The position numbers and the translations under genes were made by a program. A DNA stretch of 16,518 bases from JAKAGZ01 sp964412105 (lineage in GTDB: Bacteria > Bacteroidota > Ignavibacteria > Ignavibacteriales > Ignavibacteriaceae), in contig CAYPNM010000058.1 of the NCBI GenBank assembly GCA_964412105.1, forward strand, positions 1 to 16,518. The letters run 5' to 3'. The notes below the pieces were generated by a model that did not search any database, was not told the DNA's origin, and saw only the letters and a list, made by a program, of their open reading frames with translations. Positions within the stretch are counted from its first letter, which is position 1. Each line of letters begins with the position of its first letter. This document shows positions 6,444 through 14,200 of this stretch, piece after piece.

Positions 6444-6782
6444 ATGGAAGATTTCGAAACAAAAGTAATTGGTGATGTAACTGTCGAAATAGTAAACTTG
6501 ACTCGTGCTACCTACAAAGAAGCTGCGACGTTCAAAGATATTCTTAAAAAGGATATTGAGAGACAGGTTAAGAAAATGGTAATTGATTTAAGTCAATGTG
6601 AGTTTATTGACTCAACATTTACGGGCGTGCTGGTATTGGCTTTGAAGGAAATCATTAAGATAAACGGTAAACTTCGGGTCGTAAGCCCTCATTCAATTGC
6701 ACACTCAGTATTGGAGCAGACAAATACCCTGAGAATTTTTAATGTCCTTGACAACCTTGATGACGCTGCAAATAGTTTTTGA
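6444..6782 (+). CDS. STAS-domain protein (anti-anti-sigma factor type), paralogue 2
   Basis: This is a 112-residue single STAS domain and a clear sister of the protein at 1683-2027. Shared blocks are MEDF, VTVEIVNL (12-19), RATY (21-24), VIDLS-CEF-DSTF-GVLV (46-64), GKLRVV, AHS-LE-T-LRIFN. The phospho-acceptor position is S57 after D56 and, as in the sister, Phe follows DST where Gly is usual. The substitution is therefore a subfamily feature and not an error. It probably acts as an antagonist in a partner switch with a kinase or anti-sigma encoded elsewhere. It is followed 67 bases later by a DUF3775-like gene on the same strand, perhaps in one transcript. No Shine-Dalgarno is visible before the ATG; the MEDF start shared with the sister supports the chosen start. 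Confidence 0.9.
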   Translation: MEDFETKVIGDVTVEIVNLTRATYKEAATFKDILKKDIERQVKKMVIDLSQCEFIDSTFTGVLVLALKEIIKINGKLRVVSPHSIAHSVLEQTNTLRIFNVLDNLDDAANSF

Positions 6783-6812
6783 TTTTTGTGAGTTTATAAA
6801 TAGGTGATTAGC

Positions 6813-6829
6813 TTTTGTTAATAACAAAA
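6813..6829. promoter_or_regulatory. Perfect 17-base palindrome, operator candidate
   Basis: TTTTGTTAATAACAAAA has eight-base arms around a single central A. It lies in the 67-base gap between the STAS gene and the next gene, 20 bases before that gene's start. A one-base centre cannot form a good RNA hairpin, so a dimeric protein-binding site is more likely than a terminator. AT-rich composition makes a chance palindrome possible. Confidence 0.35.
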
Positions 6830-6849
6830 AACAAAGCGGACAAATTGTT

Positions 6850-7227
6850 ATGATTAAAAATGAAAAAATTCAAAAGGTGATTGAATTATTTGATACCTAC
6901 CAGGAGTCCCGTGAAAAGATTTCTAAGCAATTAAAATCAAGCGGGAAACACCCGGCATATGTTGTGGCAGATGATCTCACCAATCCCGATAGCGATAATT
7001 TAATTGAATACATAAATTCATTGTCAAAAACTGAAAAAGGATATTTATTGGCTCTAATGAAATTTGGAAGGGAATTTAAGGTACCATCTAAAAAAGGTTT
7101 TGAATATTATATCAATGATGCACAATCTTTTAAAGATTATCATATAGATTATATGATAAGCAGACCGCTTTCGAAATATCTTAGAAAAGGATTGATAAAA
7201 CTGGATTTGCTGAAAAGGACTAATTAA
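6850..7227 (+). CDS. DUF3775-like protein, 125 aa
   Basis: A soluble, strongly helical, charged protein without signal peptide or membrane span. The C-terminal half, LSKTEKGYLLALMKFGRE (58-75) followed by an acidic/aromatic helix and DYMISRPLSKYLRKGLIKL (101-119), matches what I remember of DUF3775. That family has a conserved L-x-E-L-x-A-L-x-x-x-G-R block and a terminal Y-(L/M)-x-x-x-P-L-x-x-Y-L-x-x-G-L motif. The function of that family is unknown. The N-terminal 45 residues are a helix with AYVVADDL near 36-43. The start lacks a clear Shine-Dalgarno. It lies 67 bases downstream of the second STAS gene, with a palindrome in the gap that may control it separately. Assignment is from motif memory and should be treated as probable only. 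Confidence 0.7.
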   Translation: MIKNEKIQKVIELFDTYQESREKISKQLKSSGKHPAYVVADDLTNPDSDNLIEYINSLSKTEKGYLLALMKFGREFKVPSKKGFEYYINDAQSFKDYHIDYMISRPLSKYLRKGLIKLDLLKRTN

Positions 7228-7287
7228 TAAAAAATATATACCCTATAAACTACTTCCGTAAATAACTAATTCTAACACTGAATTTTC

Positions 7288-7393
7288 TTTGAAACAAAAA
7301 GTGCTAATCTAGATTGTCTCAATACACTCCTCGTTTCACTTAGAATTACTCAACAACTGGTGGCTGAGTGATCAACTTTAGTTGATTGTACTT
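7288..7393. repeat. ~100-base hairpin element, copy 1
   Basis: Bases 7291-7330 (GAAACAAAAAGTGCTAATC...) align with 16264-16302 (AAAACAAAAAGTGCAAATA...), roughly three bases in four identical by eye. Both copies span about 95 bases and end with ACTT/CACTTT, which pairs with the leading AAAGT. Inside this copy are AATCTAGATT (7306-7315), ACTCA(7348-7352)/TGAGT(7365-7369) and ATCAAC(7371-7376)/GTTGAT(7381-7386). It looks like a small non-coding palindromic element. Confidence 0.5.
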
Positions 7394-7394
7394 G

Positions 7395-7459
7395 TCCGCC
7401 GTAACAAAGTGGAGGCGGATCGAAGCCACCGGTTTAAAAATAAAAAAAACGACCCGGTG
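7395..7459. repeat. Two adjacent G+C-rich hairpins
   Basis: TCCGCC (7395-7400) pairs with GGCGGA (7414-7419). CACCGG (7427-7432) pairs with CCGGTG (7454-7459) across an A-rich loop of 21 bases. They follow the hairpin element directly. Together 7288-7459 is a run of at least four inverted repeats in a gap without a gene, between the convergent DUF3775-like and glycosyltransferase genes. Confidence 0.5.
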
Positions 7460-7514
7460 TTCACCTTCGTTTCAGGTTGGGAAATGATCCCGCAGAATGC
7501 ATAAAACCGCCGCC

Positions 7515-7593
7515 ACAAGGTTCAGGTATTAGAATGATTGAAATTTACTCGCATCAAAGTGCTGAGAATTTGCCGAATTCGGTGAATAATTGA
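7515..7593 (+). pseudogene. Tyrosine recombinase 3'-end relic D
   Basis: Bases 7531-7593 read RMIEIYSHQSAENLPNSVNN and stop. Tyrosine TAC at 7546-7548 matches KIYSQL of relic C, and AENLPNSVNN matches the common AEHLLNSVNRLN tail. The bases just before (TTCAGGTATTAG) align with the HSDIK codons of relic C. No start or upstream catalytic region remains. Confidence 0.7.
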
Positions 7594-7693
7594 TCTACAT
7601 GCCCGAAAACTAAATAACCCAAATCGGATGTTGCAGATATTACTGATATAATTTATTATTTGTTCTTTGAATACAACCATTTTTAATAAATCA

Positions 7694-9619
7694 TTATAGA
7701 GCAACTTTATTCATAAATTTCTTATTAGAATAAATTGCTGGGAAATTACTCTTTAAAAAATTTTCTTGTTCTTTAACATTCTCTTTAAATCCCTCAATTC
7801 TACTAATTCTATACAGGATTATTCTTGCATATAAATTGGACGGGTCTATTTTTAAACATCGGCTTGAAAATTCTATAGCCTTATTATATTCTGATTTGTA
7901 ATAATAGATTAAAGCCATAAATCTAAAAGGCTCAGCAAAATAACTAGGGCATATTTTTATTATATCATTAAATGTTTTCTTTACTTCGTCAATGTTGTCT
8001 AAATATAATCTGTTGTTAATTTGGTTAAGGAATAAATTGTATAAATTTATAAATGAGGGTGAATAATTCCTGTTCATTTGGACAAGTTTACCTCTTAAAG
8101 CAATATTTTCTTTGGACCTTCTTTTATATAAATTATAGGGCACCTCTGAAGTGTCCGTAAATATTGGATATATAAAATAATTCTTGAGGAAATTCTCTTG
8201 AATAAATAGAGCTCTCTCAGCAAAAGAACTTGGTTTTTCTCTTGTAGAAAAAATGATATAGTCTGGTTTTCGCGATAGGATATATTTGGCATTGTAATTC
8301 TTTTCCTTCCAGCCGGTGTTGTAATTTGATATTATTTTTATGCGGGAGGGATTATGAGCAATATACTTATCAGTGAGCCCCAGCATATCTAGCACATCGC
8401 AATCAGAAAAATATTTTAGTGCTCCTATTGTCGATGCAGCAATTAGCAGATGTTTATTTTGCTTGCCCTCCTGCCTTTTAATAGATAGAGCTATATTTTT
8501 CATTGATGAAGTTAATCCCTTTTCTTTTCGAGACATTCGAATAGATTCTTGGGAATTATTCATATGTATATTTAAACCGACAAAAGATATAAATAGTATA
8601 AAGATTGCGTTTCTCAAAAAATTATTTTTAATAATATTCTGAGTAATTTGATAGACATAATGAATAAATACTGCAAAAAGGATAAATATAAGGGGCAATA
8701 CTGGAATAAAAAATCTATGCATCGCTAAAACGTCACCTCCAACCAGTATTACATATATTATATAAAATATAATTATTGTATAAAATAAAAATAGTTGCTT
8801 TCTTAATTCTTTCTTTAGGAAAAGTGTAGCTGGTAAAATTAGCAATGCACCGTATAATAAATATCCTTTGAAAAATGAGAAGGTATATTGAATTCCCGTT
8901 TTTAAATAATCAGACGATAAACCGGTTTTTGCATAAAAAGTATTTGGGAAAAGATAGCCGAAATAAAAAAGACGAAAAGACAATAAAATAACCGCAGGAA
9001 CAATAAGAACGGATAATGCTACAAAAAATTTAGGTTTGAATATTCCTCGAATATTAAATTTATAATTATTCTCTTTTAAGTGTTCAATTAACAATTCCAG
9101 TATAAAAACGCAAATAATAAGAACTACTTCTTGCCTGGTTAGAAATGCTAATGATAAAAATATCATCGCTAAATAAAGATAAATTGTTTTTTCATTCCGG
9201 ATTAAGAAATAATATATGCCAAGTAGACATAAGAATGTATAAAACGTTGTTTCCATCCCGCTAACTGCCCAATAATAAAATGTACTGGAAATGACTAATA
9301 ATAAAACAGGTATAAAGCAGAAGTAACTTTTAATTTGAACTTTTGGTTGCCTTTTCCGGAGTATAACATCCGTCAGAAAATATGTCATTATTAAACAGCC
9401 CACACCAAAGCTAATGCTAAGTACTTTAACATAGATTTCGGGATAAATTTTTAGCCAGTAAGAAATAGTTAAAATTACTACCCAAAAAAAGGATGTAAAC
9501 CCTTCGACGCGTTCGCCTATATTAAAAACCAAACCATTTCCATTTATTAAATTCTTAGCATACACCAAAGAAATATACGTATCGTCTTGAATGAAATTTA
9601 AATAACTGCAGAAATACAA
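7694..9619 (-). CDS. GT-C-type membrane glycosyltransferase with C-terminal TPR region
   Basis: A ~641-residue protein with about ten hydrophobic spans in residues 40-350. Just after the first predicted span is QDDTYISLVYAKNLI, then NGNGLVFNIGERVEGFTSFFW. This DD-x-(Y/F)-I...G-x-G-L-V-F-N-x-G-E-R-V-E-G signature belongs to polyprenyl-phosphate-sugar-dependent GT-C transferases related to GT39/ArnT and AftB-like enzymes, in which the DD acts in the first periplasmic loop. Such enzymes move a sugar from a lipid carrier onto lipids, glycans or proteins at the outer face of the membrane. Residues 560-620 (SYFAEPFRFMALIYYYK, AIEFSSRCLKIDPSN) look like TPR helices. The TTG at 9617-9619 is the first accepted start, but the frame stays open for 23 more codons. 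These encode another hydrophobic segment, with GAAGG before an ATT at 9677-9679, so the true start may be upstream and unusual. Acceptor unknown. Confidence 0.8.
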   Translation of the reverse strand: MYFCSYLNFIQDDTYISLVYAKNLINGNGLVFNIGERVEGFTSFFWVVILTISYWLKIYPEIYVKVLSISFGVGCLIMTYFLTDVILRKRQPKVQIKSYFCFIPVLLLVISSTFYYWAVSGMETTFYTFLCLLGIYYFLIRNEKTIYLYLAMIFLSLAFLTRQEVVLIICVFILELLIEHLKENNYKFNIRGIFKPKFFVALSVLIVPAVILLSFRLFYFGYLFPNTFYAKTGLSSDYLKTGIQYTFSFFKGYLLYGALLILPATLFLKKELRKQLFLFYTIIIFYIIYVILVGGDVLAMHRFFIPVLPLIFILFAVFIHYVYQITQNIIKNNFLRNAIFILFISFVGLNIHMNNSQESIRMSRKEKGLTSSMKNIALSIKRQEGKQNKHLLIAASTIGALKYFSDCDVLDMLGLTDKYIAHNPSRIKIISNYNTGWKEKNYNAKYILSRKPDYIIFSTREKPSSFAERALFIQENFLKNYFIYPIFTDTSEVPYNLYKRRSKENIALRGKLVQMNRNYSPSFINLYNLFLNQINNRLYLDNIDEVKKTFNDIIKICPSYFAEPFRFMALIYYYKSEYNKAIEFSSRCLKIDPSNLYARIILYRISRIEGFKENVKEQENFLKSNFPAIYSNKKFMNKVAL

Positions 9620-9721
9620 AAAAACTTCAAACAGAAAGACAGCTATTAATATTTTTAAGATATTTTTAATATTGATAATTAGTACCTTCTATTTTTTCTG
9701 GCATATAATCTGTAAGCTCCC

Positions 9722-9840
9722 CTTACAAGAATTGCCAAATGGAGGCCACAACATATTTAAGTATATCTAACTTATAAAAGGGCGGGAAATAAGGCAACAA
9801 GAATTTTATTCCCACTTATAAGCTGAGCATTTGGTAAATA
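9722..9840 (+). pseudogene. Tyrosine recombinase 3'-end relic E
   Basis: About 80% identical by eye to relic F (10487 onward) over its first 80 bases. The early part reads KNCQMEATTYLSISNL, corresponding to the helix before LLGH. AAGGCAACAAGAATT plus a one-base shift gives the K-x-T-R-I / YSHL box (TATTCCCACTTA, 9808-9819). It stops matching after GCTGAGCATTTGG, so the final LNSVNRLN tail is missing. It lies between the glycosyltransferase and the SnoaL-like gene. Confidence 0.7.
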
Positions 9841-9876
9841 TACCTTCTAAAATTGTTTTGCTTTCTTGTGATTTTG

Positions 9877-10365
9877 TTATTCTGATGACGGAGAATCTGA
9901 ATTCCATATCCCATAAATAGAGATCCATTTCCCATTGACCGTACGCTTTAATATTTCAGTGTACTTCCCTTTCTCCACTATCATTTTTCCGTCCGCTCCT
10001 GTATAACTTAATGTAAATCTTCCAATTTCATATCCTAAATCACCGTCACTTCCTGTTGAAATAGTAGCAACTGAAACGTTAGTAGTGCCGGCATCAAGAG
10101 CAGCTTGCCAGTATTTTTTAATGTTTTCTCTTCCGGTAACAATTTGTTCGTTTGGAGGCAATAAAGAAGCGTCCTCTGCATAAAGTATTGAAGCAGCCTC
10201 AGCGTCCTTGTTATTTAAGGCTTTTGCAAAATCCTTATTCATTTGTGAAAGTTCTTCAGGAGTTGCAACTTTTTTAGTTTCTGTTTCTGTATTGCAGCTA
10301 ATCATAGCAGCTAATGGAAGCATAAAGATAACCACCAAATGTGTAAATTTATTTTTTATTCTCAT
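9877..10365 (-). CDS. SnoaL/DUF4440-like lipoprotein, 162 aa
   Basis: Residues 1-24 form a signal peptide with positive start (MRIKNK), hydrophobic core and a lipobox ending MISC (C24), so the protein should be anchored to a membrane as a lipoprotein. The rest is an NTF2-like/DUF4440 fold. A helical start (EELSQMNKDFAKALNNKDAE) leads to the hallmark LYAEDASLLPPNEQIVTGRE, then IKKYWQAAL, GYEIGRFTLSY and KGKYTEILKR, and the sheet-closing GKWISIYGIWNSD. Members of this fold bind small molecules or act as steroid-isomerase-like enzymes; most of the DUF4440 group have no known substrate. AAGGAG (minus strand, 10374-10379) lies about eight bases before the ATG, a good ribosome site. Intact, with composition similar to its neighbours. 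It stands between relics E and F. Confidence 0.88.
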   Translation of the reverse strand: MRIKNKFTHLVVIFMLPLAAMISCNTETETKKVATPEELSQMNKDFAKALNNKDAEAASILYAEDASLLPPNEQIVTGRENIKKYWQAALDAGTTNVSVATISTGSDGDLGYEIGRFTLSYTGADGKMIVEKGKYTEILKRTVNGKWISIYGIWNSDSPSSE

Positions 10366-10486
10366 TTTGCTTTCTCCTTTTTTATTTATAACTAATCTCT
10401 ACTTTCACTAGGTATAATTATTACTTATAATGCACCTCTGGTTTATATAAATCATAATCACATAACTTCATATCAGAAAAACTCTA

Positions 10487-10602
10487 CTTATAAGAATTGT
10501 CTATCGGAGGGCGCAGCATATTTATGTATATCCAAATTATAAAAGGTTTGGGAATAAGGCAAGAAGGATTTACTGAATTCGGTGAATAGGCTGAATAATT
10601 AG
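10487..10602 (+). pseudogene. Tyrosine recombinase 3'-end relic F
   Basis: It begins with codons reading KNCLSEGAAYLCISKL, the region just before LLGH. After a disrupted LLGHS it continues with KARRIY (AAGGCAAGAAGGATTTAC, 10557-10574), keeping the tyrosine. About 24 bases (the SHLxAEHL codons) are then missing, and it rejoins at LNSVNRLNN and stop (TAG 10600-10602). An internal deletion at the tyrosine distinguishes it from relic E. It lies between the SnoaL-like gene and the 76-residue gene. Confidence 0.72.
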
Positions 10603-10645
10603 CTTACCCTGTTGGTACTTGACGGGGGTGGTATTTGTTTTTCTT

Positions 10646-10876
10646 CTAATACTCTAAAAAATATTTTAGTGTATTATCCCTGATTTTAGAGAAGTATAGT
10701 TTAGCCTTTTCTTTATCTCCTCTAATTGTATAGAGACGAAAGAGATCTGCATTAATTAAATCATCATCAGTTGAAATTTCATAATGGCTTTTTTCATCAA
10801 TCTTTCTTCCGGGAGTCATTTTATCCAATTTAGTTATTTCATCCCGTGTTACATTATGCTTGAATATGTTGGTCAA
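10646..10876 (-). CDS. Small hypothetical protein, 76 aa (TTG start)
   Basis: The start is TTG at 10874-10876, supported by a full AGGAGG four bases upstream on the minus strand. The next in-frame ATG would remove 19 residues and lacks a ribosome site. The product is charged and soluble: MTNIFKHNVTRDEITKLDKM, then a loop (TPGRKIDEKSHYE), then two helices ending LYTIRGDKEKAKLYFSKIRD-TLKYFLEY. The last part, with G-D-x-x-K-A-x-x-Y-F, resembles one TPR helix pair. I do not recognise a family. It stands alone between relics F and G. Confidence 0.6.
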   Translation of the reverse strand: MTNIFKHNVTRDEITKLDKMTPGRKIDEKSHYEISTDDDLINADLFRLYTIRGDKEKAKLYFSKIRDNTLKYFLEY

Positions 10877-10997
10877 ATTTCCTCCTATTATATATTTTTT
10901 ATATCATATAATACTGTAACAGGGAATATCCAATAATTCTTAACTTAAGATTTGCCGAGAATCAAGTTTTAGTTATTCTAAATAAAGTTATTTCAAA

Positions 10998-11052
10998 TTG
11001 CAATACTAAAATGGATGGAGGATTTTTAGAATTCAGTGAATAAGCTGAATAA
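10998..11052 (+). pseudogene. Tyrosine recombinase 3'-end relic G
   Basis: GAGGATTTTTAGAATTCAGTG then AATAAGCTGAATAATTC matches the ...AEDFLNSVNKLNN end of the other relics, with a stop (TAG) where Leu is expected. Upstream TGCAATACTAAAATG resembles the KVTKI codons with the YSHL part deleted. It is directly followed by the tail repeat, as in relic C. Confidence 0.6.
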
Positions 11053-11106
11053 TTCAAAAACACACCAACAAAGATGCTGGCTGTCTAACACGGTTTGTTG
11101 ATTACA
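11052..11106 (+). repeat. Tail repeat, copy 3
   Basis: TTCAAAAACACACCAACAAAG followed by ATGCTGGCTGTCTAACACGG is a diverged match of 5190-5243 and 414-465. In this copy and at 5190 it starts at the end of a recombinase relic, so relic and tail form one repeat unit. Confidence 0.5.
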
Positions 11107-11162
11107 CTATCACCTCAACATATAATTAAGCAAAAGCTTCAAAATAAAAAACGTCTTATATC

Positions 11163-11189
11163 TCCCCAAGGGTTTGAAGCCCTTGGGGA
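11163..11189 (-). terminator. Strong hairpin downstream of the Tricorn-like gene
   Basis: TCCCCAAGGG (11163-11172) pairs perfectly with CCCTTGGGGA (11180-11189) around a seven-base loop. It begins 17 bases after the stop of the minus-strand protease gene. Read in that direction, a T-rich stretch (TTTTTTATTTT) follows about 11 bases after the stem. The offset T-run is imperfect, but the position makes a terminator the likely role. Confidence 0.6.
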
Positions 11190-11205
11190 TTTAGGTTTAA
11201 TAAAA

Positions 11206-14200
11206 TCACTGTTTCCCGGTTTCGGCAGGAGGTACCGGCAATGGTGGCAATACGGGATGGTAATTGCGCCATGGTGGACGTTCGTACTGTTTGGGAGGAT
11301 TTTCTTTTAACTCTTGCATAGCTATCTTAATGGCGCGCTCTAGCTGCGGATCGTGACCTTGACGCATCTGCGACGGGTCCTGCCAAACCTCGACATCAGG
11401 ACTAACACCATGGTTCTCCACCGGAAACGTGCCATCCAGTCCCTCAACTGCAATGCGTGGTGCTGTCACGCCCCCACCGTCCATAAGTACCGGATAGCCG
11501 AATATACCGACCAATCCACCCCAAGTACGTTCACCCACAAGAGTACCGATATGTTTCATCTTGAAGTACCACGGCAGGGCATCACCCCCTGATCCGGCAA
11601 ACTGGTTAATAACCATTACCTTGGGACCAAAAATTGCCATCGGCGGTGTTACAACATCACGCCCCCATCGGGATACATTCAAGGCTGTCGGCTCACGTAA
11701 CATGCAGTTTATGATGTAGTCAGAAATATATCCGCCGTGATTGAAACGTTCGTCTATGATAACTCCGGACTTATCAACCTGAGAAAAATAATAACGGTTA
11801 AAATTGGTGTAGCCTTCCTCTGCTGTGTTGGGCAGATATACATAACCAAGCTTTCCGTCGCTCATCTTGTTCACGACTTCCATGTTGTGCTCAATCCACG
11901 CAGCATTGCGTAGCATACTCTCACTGGGTATGGTTTTTATTGTGATCTCTTGTGTATTGATGGTGTCCGGGTTAGGTCCTACAGTTAAGGTCACTTCCTG
12001 ATTGGCCAGATCCTCGAATATTTGATAAATGTTATCATCACCTGTAATCTGCCTGCCGTTAACGGCCAGCAGATAATCCCCTTCCTTTACTTTGAGACCT
12101 GGCTGTGCAAGCGGGGCATAGAGATTAGGATTCCATTTCCCGCCATCGAATATCCTGGTGATACGGTAACGGTTTTGTTCGATCTGATAGTCGGCGCCCA
12201 GCAGTCCCACTTTGATCTCCTGCATTTTGGGTACATAACCTCCATATATAAACATGTGACCCACCGACATATAGCTGAGCATTTCTCTGAACAGGAAACT
12301 CAGGCCGTCCCGGCTGGAGATTCCGGGCAGATAGTTGGCAAATTCCTTCTCTGCAGCAGGGATATCCAGACCATCAAAATTAGGATTATAAAAGAAAGCG
12401 CGTTCGATACGCCACGCATCATGGTACATCTCCGTCCATTCATCGTGCGGTTTAACATAAACCTTCATATCCGACAGGTTGAGCTGCTTTGGCTCGGCTT
12501 TAGGCTTGGTATCCGATATGAACCAGTGTTCACCTTGACGGTAAAGCATCTTCTCTCCCTTAGCGGCGAGTGAAAAAGAGTTCACTCCGTGTTGCAGTGT
12601 TTCTGTTTTTTTTGAATCAAGATCGAAACGCTCAATCGAAGTCTGTCCACCATTCATACTGACGATTGGTGCTTTGAGAAGATAGAGCACACCACTTTTC
12701 CCTGTTTCCATTCCACTATAATTTGCAGGAGCAATGGGTAATGGTACCATTCGCGTACCCAGTCCTTCAAAATCAATGGAAACGGAGATTGATTTCTTAC
12801 TTTTATCTTTATCGGATGTTGTGTCTGTCTTTTCGAATCCTGTCTCGGGTGCAACCGGTGAAGGAGTTTCCGCTTTAAGGGTTGTCAAATAAACATGGCG
12901 GGTTATCGGATGATTCATACTTGACATATCGAGCCATCCCTGACTTAGACCGGTATTGGTACTGGAGGAAAAGTAGAGATACTTGCCGTTTGCATCGAAT
13001 AGAGGAAACATGCAGTCGCTTGCCGCGTCAGTTACCTGGTGCGTCTTGTTTTCGGCAATTGAATATATATAAACGGCATGCAGATAATTCGGCATCACTT
13101 TGCTATACGTAATCCACTTGCTGTCAGGTGACCAGCGTGCATGAAAGTCATTTAGTGCCTCATCAGTGCCTTTATCAATCTTAATCGGTTTTGGCTCTTT
13201 TGCTTTTAGATCTACATACCACAAATTCAGTTTCTGGTCGTGGAACAAGAGCTTATTGTTATCGGGCGACCATAAGATATTATAATAATAAGCATCGTCC
13301 TGGTTAAGAGACACTTTGCGCAAGGTGCTGGTACCATTCTGGTTTTTAATGAATAAATCATATTCGCCGTCACGATCGGAGAACCAGGCAATGTACTTGC
13401 CGTCTGGTGACCATGCCGGCTCACGGTCTTCAACACCCGGACTGTGCGTCAGGTTATCGATGCTGCCTTTATCGGCTGGCACAGTCAGGATTTCACCGTG
13501 TGCTTCAAAAACAGCACGTACCCCATTCGGAGAAATACCATAGTTTTCAATATTTTTTCCCACTTCTTCGAATCGGGGTCGCCGCTGGGGCAGCTCACCC
13601 GATACCGATACCGGTATATCCTCTGATTTACCAGACGAAAAATCATAGATTCGCAACTGACCGAATTGTGAATAAACTATTCCTCCCGGACCGGCTGAAG
13701 CTGACGTTATGTCAAATCCATTGTTCTCGATCACTTTCGTAATTTTTGTAGTGTTTATATCGTAAGCGAACAGTGTAATAGGTCCTTCAGCGTCGGAAAG
13801 GAAATAGACAGTATTATCTACCCACATCGGATCGCTTTCGTTGGCATCATGCTTTGGAAGGCGCAATACGCTTGAGTCAGAAAGCTTCGCCAGCCAGATA
13901 TGTGTGTGCTGACCGCCCTTATAACCCTTCCAAAACGGTTCCCACTGAAATTCAGGTACATAGGCAATTTGGCTGCCGTCTGGCGAATAAGAACCCTCCT
14001 CAGCCATAGGCAAAGGCAGTTCTTTTGGAAATCCGCCGGTCACCGGCACTGTATAAAGTTGATTTGGATCAGAATAGCTGTAGCGGCGTGAACGAAACAG
14101 CACATTCTTTCCGTCAGGTGTCCATCCCACAGCCACATCAGGTCTCGGATGATATGTCAGCCGGTGCGGCTGTCCACCTTCAGAAGGGACAACATACACA

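Noticed and set aside
7522..7704. Open frame of 60 codons on the - strand after the glycosyltransferase
   Set aside because: Antisense to relic D, overlaps the glycosyltransferase end, and has no ribosome site.
12022..12573. Open frame of 183 codons on the + strand
   Set aside because: It lies antisense inside the Tricorn-like gene, whose catalytic domains and spacing are intact on the other strand; no ribosome site.
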